This document shows, piece after piece, positions 59,720 to 64,000 of a DNA stretch of 64,000 nt (position 1 is the stretch's first letter; every line of letters starts with the position of its first letter). The notes below the pieces were generated by a model that did not search any database, was not told the origin of the DNA, and saw nothing but the letters and a program-made list of their open reading frames with translations. Source of the DNA: Heteroscillospira sp050943935 (lineage in GTDB: Bacteria; Bacillota; Clostridia; Oscillospirales; Oscillospiraceae); the NCBI GenBank assembly GCA_050943935.1, contig JBMNQC010000011.1:4379-68378 (forward strand), given 5' to 3'. The position numbers and the translations under genes are program-made.

Positions 59720-61016
59720 TTTTGTCCACCGCCACCATATGCTGGAGCAGGGGGATAATATCCTCTGCGCCGTGTCCGGCGGAGCAGACAGCGTGGCCAT
59801 GCTGTATATGCTGGGTGAGCTGGCGCCAGAAATGGGCTTTTCCCTGGCCTGCGCCCATTATAACCACGGCATCCGGGGCGCCGAGGCGGACAGGGATGAG
59901 GATTTTGTCCGCAAGCTCTGCCAAAAGCTGGATATACCCTTCAGGGCCGGGCGCGGCGATGTGCCGGCCATAGCCCGGGAAAGGGGCCTTGGCCTGGAAG
60001 AGGCGGGGCGCATGGCCCGCTATGAGTTCCTGCGCCGCTGCGCGGAGAAGCTGGGCTGCAATAAAATAGCCACCGCCCACAACGCCGCCGATAACGCCGA
60101 AACCCTGCTTATGAATCTGCTGCGGGGCAGCGGACTTCGGGGAGCCTGCGGCATAGCCCCCGTGCGGGGCAATATAATCCGCCCCATACTCTGTTTGGAC
60201 CGGCCCGAGATAGAGGCCTATCTAAACGAAAAAAACATCCCCTTCGTCACCGATTCCACCAATCTGACGGAGGATTACGCCCGCAACCGTATGCGCGCCA
60301 GGGTCATAGCGCCCCTGCGGGAGCTGAATCCCGATTTCGGGGTGAAAATACTGTCCGCCTGTGAGAATATGCGGGCCGATGAGGACTGCCTCCAAGCTAT
60401 GGCTGATGATTTCATCGCCGCGCAGGGGGAGACAATAAGCGCCGCCGACCTTTGCGCTCTGCCCGAGCCTGTTAGCGCCCGGGTCATACTCACCCTGGCG
60501 CCCGGAGCGTACCGCTCTCATGTGAGGGCCGTGCTTGCTCTGGCCATGCAGCGCAGCGCCCACGGCGAGCTGGACTTGCCCGGTACACGGGTGCGGCGGC
60601 AGTACGATAGAATGTCTTTCGGCATCTGTATGCCGGAATCGCCCCAGGAGCGCACCGTTGAACCGGGGCAGAATTTTGTCTGGGGGGAGTTTTCCGTTTC
60701 CTGCGGGTTTGCCTCCGCAGGGGCGAACTCTGCGCATTTTTTTAGCTTTAAAACCGACGGAATATGTGGTAAGATATCTATCAGCCCTCGCAGAGAGGGC
60801 GACAGGCTGCGTCTTCCGGGGCGCGGCGTGACCAAAACGCTGAAAAAGCTTTTCTCCGAGGCCCGCATCCCGCCGGATGAGCGGGGGCTTGTGCCTGTTC
60901 TGCGGGATGAGAAGGGCGTTTTGGCCGTTTACGGCTTCGGACAGGATGAGCGCGCCGCCGCTTCGGCGGGGGAGAGCTCTCTTACGATAGAAATAAATAA
61001 AAATCCGGAGGGATGA
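59700..61016 (+). CDS. tilS: tRNA(Ile)-lysidine synthase
   Basis: A 438-residue PP-loop ATPase that converts C34 of tRNA-Ile(CAU) to lysidine so that AUA is read as isoleucine. The P-loop CAVSGGADSVAML (about 25-37), HYNHGIRGAEADRDEDFV, ATAHNAADNAETLLMNLLRGSGLRG and the C-terminal SPRREGDRLRLPGRGVTKTLKKLFSEARIP domain are all present. ATG 59700 lies inside the 3' end of dnaB. AUA is frequent in this window, which makes the enzyme especially relevant. Confidence 0.95.
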   Translation: MMKALIDFVHRHHMLEQGDNILCAVSGGADSVAMLYMLGELAPEMGFSLACAHYNHGIRGAEADRDEDFVRKLCQKLDIPFRAGRGDVPAIARERGLGLEEAGRMARYEFLRRCAEKLGCNKIATAHNAADNAETLLMNLLRGSGLRGACGIAPVRGNIIRPILCLDRPEIEAYLNEKNIPFVTDSTNLTEDYARNRMRARVIAPLRELNPDFGVKILSACENMRADEDCLQAMADDFIAAQGETISAADLCALPEPVSARVILTLAPGAYRSHVRAVLALAMQRSAHGELDLPGTRVRRQYDRMSFGICMPESPQERTVEPGQNFVWGEFSVSCGFASAGANSAHFFSFKTDGICGKISISPRREGDRLRLPGRGVTKTLKKLFSEARIPPDERGLVPVLRDEKGVLAVYGFGQDERAAASAGESSLTIEINKNPEG

Positions 61017-61018
61017 GT

Positions 61019-61558
61019 ATGAATAACGATATGGCATACGTCCTCTACACCGAGGAACAGATACAAAATCGCGTAAAGGAAATGGGCGCCGCGATAACGG
61101 AGAAATATGCCGGTACTGAGCCTGTGTTTGTGGGCATACTAAAGGGCAGCTTCGTATTTATGGCAGACCTTATGCGTGCGGTGAATTTGAAGTGCTCCGT
61201 GGACTTTATGGCCGTATCCTCCTATGGCAACGGCTCCGTCACCACGGGCGCCGTGAAGATAAACAAGGACCTCAGCCAGGACATAGAGGGCAAGCACCTT
61301 GTTATAGTGGAGGATATCCTGGACAGCGGCGTGACTCTCAGCTACCTGATAAAATATCTGGAAAACCGCTATCCCGCATCCATATCCATCTATACACTGC
61401 TGGATAAGCCCGAGCGCCGCAAGCGCCCGGTGAAAACCGAGATGTCCGGTTTTGTAATTCCGGACGCCTTTGTGGTGGGCTACGGTCTGGACTATGCGGA
61501 AAAGTACCGCAATCTGCCATATATCGGCGTGCTCAAGCCGGAGATATACTCCGCCTAA
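61019..61558 (+). CDS. hpt: Hypoxanthine phosphoribosyltransferase
   Basis: A 179-residue purine salvage enzyme making IMP or GMP from hypoxanthine or guanine and PRPP. The PRPP-binding motif VIVEDILDSGVTL (about 99-111) is perfect for the family; VGILKGSFVFMADLMRA and DFMAVSSYGNG also match. ATG 61019 lies six bases after GGAGGG; the ATG at 61013 is too close to it. The tilS-hpt-ftsH order is conserved in Firmicutes. Confidence 0.96.
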   Translation: MNNDMAYVLYTEEQIQNRVKEMGAAITEKYAGTEPVFVGILKGSFVFMADLMRAVNLKCSVDFMAVSSYGNGSVTTGAVKINKDLSQDIEGKHLVIVEDILDSGVTLSYLIKYLENRYPASISIYTLLDKPERRKRPVKTEMSGFVIPDAFVVGYGLDYAEKYRNLPYIGVLKPEIYSA

Positions 61559-61586
61559 TATATAACTCCAAGGATGTGACGGTTCA

Positions 61587-63518
61587 TTGAACTATAATAA
61601 AAAGCGTGCGCGGGACATAGGGTTTTACGCCCTCATCATGGTCATTATTCTCGCCACAGTATTTACTATGAATATGGAGCAGGCCCCGGCTGAGATGCCC
61701 TATTCCGATGTGCTGCAGCTTTTCGCCGATGAAAAGGTGGAGAGCTTTGTTGTGGAGGGCACTACCCTCTATCTGGATTTGTATGAGGAGACAGAGGCCG
61801 GCACCGACAAGATAAGTGCTGAGCTTTATAGTGTAAACTACTTCAAGCAGGATGTGGACGAGCTGGTAAAAGCTCAGTATGAGGCCGGCATCATCACTTC
61901 CTACGACTACGATGTGGGCTTCATAATGCCCTGGTGGGTGTCTCTGCTGCCGTATCTGGGCGTCATTATCCTGTTTGCCGTTCTCTGGTATGTGATGATG
62001 AACCGGGCCGCCGGAGGCGGAGCCAACGGCGCCGCCAAGTTCGGCAAGGCCAGAACCCGTCTGGGCAGCGACGAGAAAAAGAAGGTCACCTTCGCGGACG
62101 TTGCCGGCTGCGAGGAGGAGAAGAGCGAGCTGCAGGAGCTGGTGGACTTTTTGAAGAACCCCGGTGCTTACAGCGACATGGGCGCGCGCATCCCCAAGGG
62201 TGTGCTGCTCGTTGGCCCTCCGGGAACCGGTAAGACCCTCATCGCCAAGGCTGTGGCCGGAGAGGCGGGCGTGCAGTTCCTCTCCATCTCCGGCTCCGAC
62301 TTTGTGGAGCTGTATGTGGGCGTGGGCGCCTCCCGCGTGCGCGACCTGTTCGACCAGGCCAAAAAGGTGGCTCCCGCCATAATATTCATAGACGAGATCG
62401 ACGCCGTGGGCCGTCAGCGCGGCTCCGGTCTGGGCGGCGGCCACGATGAGCGCGAGCAGACCCTCAACCAGCTCCTGGTGGAGATGGACGGCTTCGGCAG
62501 CAACGAGGGCGTTATAGTCATGGCTGCCACCAACCGTCAGGATATTCTGGACAACGCCCTGCTGCGTCCCGGACGCTTTGACCGCCAGGTCTATATAGGC
62601 CTGCCTGATATCAAGGGCAGAGAGGCCATACTGCGGGTGCACGCCAAGGGCAAGCCCCTGGGCGACGATGTGGACCTGAACTCCATAGCCCGCGGTACCC
62701 CCGGCTTCTCCGGCGCCGACCTTGAGAATCTGCTGAACGAGGCCGCCCTGCTGGCTGTGCGCCGCCGGGGACGCTTCGTCACCATGGCCGACATAGACGA
62801 GGCCATACTGAAGGTTCAGATGGGCCCTGAGAAGAAGAGCAAGAAAATGTCCGACCGCGCCCGCAAGCTCACCGCCTATCACGAGGCGGGACACGCCGTG
62901 GCGGGCAAATACCTGCCCAACACCGACCCCGTGCACTATATCACCATTATCCCCCGGGGCAGGGCAGGCGGCTTCACCCTGTTCCGCCCCAAGGAGGACC
63001 TGGAGAATTTCCACTCCAGGGGCGAGCTGTTTGACGATATAGTCATGTCCCTGGGCGGCCGCGTGGCCGAGCGCCTGTTCCTGGACGATATATCCACCGG
63101 CGCCTCCGGGGATATCCAGCAGGCCAGCCGCGTCGCCCGGGCCATGGTCATGAGCTACGGCATGAGCGAGAAGCTTGGCCCCATCTCCTATGAGGACAGC
63201 TCCCACAGCCTGTTCATAGGCCGCGACTTCGGCACCACCAAGAGCTATTCCGAGGATGTGGCCGCGGAGATAGACCGCGAGGTCAAGCGTATCTTCGACG
63301 AGGCCGACGCCGCCTGCCAGAAGATACTGGAGGAGCACCGGGACACTCTCGTAGGCGTGGCCGAATATCTGCTTGAGAATGAGACTATGTCCGGCGAGGA
63401 TTTTGAGTACTACTGCGAGCACGGCGCTCTGCCCGAAAGGGAAGAGGAGCCCGCTCCCGAGCCTCAGCCCGAGCCTGAGACGGAAAATGATATCGCCGGT
63501 GAAGGCGAAGAGGAATAA
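61587..63518 (+). CDS. ftsH: ATP-dependent zinc metalloprotease FtsH
   Basis: A 643-residue membrane AAA+ protease degrading misfolded and regulatory proteins. Two helices (about 11-29 and 113-135) flank an extracytoplasmic domain. The AAA module has Walker A GPPGTGKT (about 210-217), Walker B IIFIDEIDAVGRQRG, the SRH RPGRFDRQV and the zinc site HEAGH (about 431-435). An acidic, Pro/Glu-rich tail follows. The start is TTG 61587 after AAGGATGTGACGG. A terminator ends the gene run. Confidence 0.96.
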   Translation: MNYNKKRARDIGFYALIMVIILATVFTMNMEQAPAEMPYSDVLQLFADEKVESFVVEGTTLYLDLYEETEAGTDKISAELYSVNYFKQDVDELVKAQYEAGIITSYDYDVGFIMPWWVSLLPYLGVIILFAVLWYVMMNRAAGGGANGAAKFGKARTRLGSDEKKKVTFADVAGCEEEKSELQELVDFLKNPGAYSDMGARIPKGVLLVGPPGTGKTLIAKAVAGEAGVQFLSISGSDFVELYVGVGASRVRDLFDQAKKVAPAIIFIDEIDAVGRQRGSGLGGGHDEREQTLNQLLVEMDGFGSNEGVIVMAATNRQDILDNALLRPGRFDRQVYIGLPDIKGREAILRVHAKGKPLGDDVDLNSIARGTPGFSGADLENLLNEAALLAVRRRGRFVTMADIDEAILKVQMGPEKKSKKMSDRARKLTAYHEAGHAVAGKYLPNTDPVHYITIIPRGRAGGFTLFRPKEDLENFHSRGELFDDIVMSLGGRVAERLFLDDISTGASGDIQQASRVARAMVMSYGMSEKLGPISYEDSSHSLFIGRDFGTTKSYSEDVAAEIDREVKRIFDEADAACQKILEEHRDTLVGVAEYLLENETMSGEDFEYYCEHGALPEREEEPAPEPQPEPETENDIAGEGEEE

Positions 63519-63527
63519 ATGATAAGC

Positions 63528-63557
63528 CCCGCCCGCTGCGTTTCGTAGCGGGCGGGT
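63528..63557 (+). terminator. Terminator after ftsH
   Basis: CCCGCCCGCTGCG pairs with TAGCGGGCGGG (63528-63555), followed by TTTTGG. Confidence 0.85.
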
Positions 63558-63566
63558 TTTGGTTTA

Positions 63567-63672
63567 GTGAATAGTTAATAGTGAATAATTGAGGTGTCCG
63601 GGCAATGCCCGGACGATTTAATTATAGGATGAAAGTAAGGCCTGCCGCAATTATTCACTCTGCACTCCTGTT
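63567..63672. repeat. Family B repeat, apparently full copy
   Basis: AGTGAATAGTTAATAGTGAA with ATAATTGAGG on the left and CAATTATTCACTCTGCACTC on the right are inverted ends about 105 bases apart. The interior has a GTCCGGGCAATGCCCGGAC stem. Confidence 0.65.
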
Positions 63673-63680
63673 TCTTTCCC

Positions 63681-63709
63681 TTGCGCTTTGGCATATAAAA
63701 TGATACAAT
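63681..63709 (+). promoter_or_regulatory. Promoter of the interrupted ychF-like gene
   Basis: TTGCGC (63681-63686), 17-base spacer, TACAAT (63704-63709). Confidence 0.5.
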
Positions 63710-63744
63710 ACTATGTCGAAAATAACAGCAAGGGAGTTTGCTTT

Positions 63745-63768
63745 ATGAAATTAGGTATCGTTGGTTAA
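63745..63768 (+). pseudogene. ychF: 5' end of ychF-like GTPase gene, cut after seven codons
   Basis: ATG AAA TTA GGT ATC GTT GGT TAA encodes MKLGIVG and stop, with AAGGGAG 11 bases upstream. MKLGIVG is the usual start of clostridial YchF (OLA1-type) ATPase, where LPNVGKST follows. The P-loop and all later parts are absent from the remaining 230 bases. The break is probably caused by an inserted element whose DNA follows directly. Confidence 0.6.
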
Positions 63769-63980
63769 ACAGCCTTTTCATATCTCTACATTCCTTCATA
63801 AACCTCAATAAATCCCATATTTTCGTACTTTTCCGTTATATAAATCCATGTACTTACATATAGTTTCATGGCAATTTGGTGCGGAATTGGTGCGGTCTAT
63901 GGGAATCGATATTCGGGAAACGGGTTCATCACGACAGATTATTCATTTTGAAAATTAGAATCTGTAAGGAGATTACCACT
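63769..63980. mobile_element. AT-rich DNA at the probable left end of an inserted element
   Basis: Base composition changes sharply from GC-rich to AT-rich right at the ychF break. The stretch holds direct repeats GGTGCGG (63879-63885 and 63889-63895, approximate) and no long frame on either strand. An attachment junction is inferred, not proven. Confidence 0.45.
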
Positions 63981-64000
63981 GTGAACCGATTATTATCTTG
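63981..64000 (+). CDS. Start of an unidentified gene at the window edge
   Basis: GTG AAC CGA TTA TTA TCT begins eight bases after AAGGAGA and runs to the edge. Six codons are too few to identify it; its AT-rich codons fit the inserted DNA. Confidence 0.3.

Noticed and set aside
63769..63900. Minus-strand frame as the C terminus of an integrase
   Set aside because: Only about 45 codons are open before a stop in 63930-63950, and no recombinase active-site residues can be seen.
1..64000. tRNA or rRNA genes
   Set aside because: I found no T-loop GGTTCGAATCC-type motifs with a matching acceptor stem and no rRNA signature; a covariance search would be needed to exclude a divergent tRNA.

Overview
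The window is a chromosomal segment of a GC-rich, spore-forming Clostridia bacterium, most likely an Oscillospiraceae-type gut anaerobe. This rests on the sporulation genes yabP and yabQ beside a divIC-like gene, a V/A-type rather than F-type ATPase, a two-gene SUF-like system, T-box regulation, Gram-positive LTA-synthase-like proteins, an S-layer-homology protein, a BTAD (SARP-like) regulator, and frequent AUA isoleucine codons despite high GC. I saw no rRNA, tRNA or CRISPR array.

Layout. 1-3.4 kb (minus): a UroD-family protein followed by two tandem sodium:solute symporters, the last cut by the window edge. 3.7-7.2 kb (minus): a BTAD regulator and a large secreted SLH protein. 7.5-9.2 kb (minus): a SufC/SufB-like pair. 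9.4-13.1 kb: cardiolipin synthase, a small membrane-anchored protein, and an operon for two lipoproteins. 13.2-24 kb (plus): glycyl-tRNA synthetase, two LTA-synthase-like membrane enzymes, a small membrane protein, NAD synthase, an Smr protein, BirA, threonine deaminase and a nicotinamidase-like hydrolase. 24-27.8 kb (minus): trmB, exonuclease III, dus, an ECF sigma factor and its anti-sigma factor. 27.9-29.4 kb (minus): yabP, yabQ, divIC and an S1-domain gene. 29.4-33.8 kb (plus): a T-box leader controlling an isopropylmalate-synthase-like gene whose metal-binding signature is missing, translationally coupled to a gene that fuses a xylose-isomerase-like TIM barrel to an acyl-CoA synthetase. 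33.8-44 kb: a mixed region with a LexA-like repressor, queH, an NSS transporter, galE, a TRIC-family protein, inositol monophosphatase, tex, a prolyl-tRNA editing protein, a cytidylate-kinase-like protein and small secreted proteins. 44-45 kb: a stand-alone E2-type acyltransferase domain lacking the usual active-site His. 45.3-53.9 kb (plus): a complete V-type ATPase operon in the order H-I-K-E-C-F-A-B-D, with a sodium-type ion site in subunit K. 54.3-55.6 kb (minus): a sugar nucleotidyltransferase with a phosphomannomutase-like tail. 55.8-63.5 kb (plus): gdpP-rplI-dnaB-tilS-hpt-ftsH.

Two families of short intergenic repeats recur. Family B, with ends resembling GTGAAGAGTGAATAATTG, sits at or inside the 3' ends of several genes. 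At the right edge the first seven codons of a ychF-like gene (MKLGIVG) run straight into a stop codon and AT-rich DNA, which looks like the left junction of an inserted element.

The best candidate for an undescribed system is the T-box-controlled pair at 29.4-33.8 kb. Both plausible specifier triplets in its leader read leucine. The first protein keeps a leucine-sensing type dimer domain but has lost the catalytic metal ligands. The second joins two enzyme domains not normally found together.
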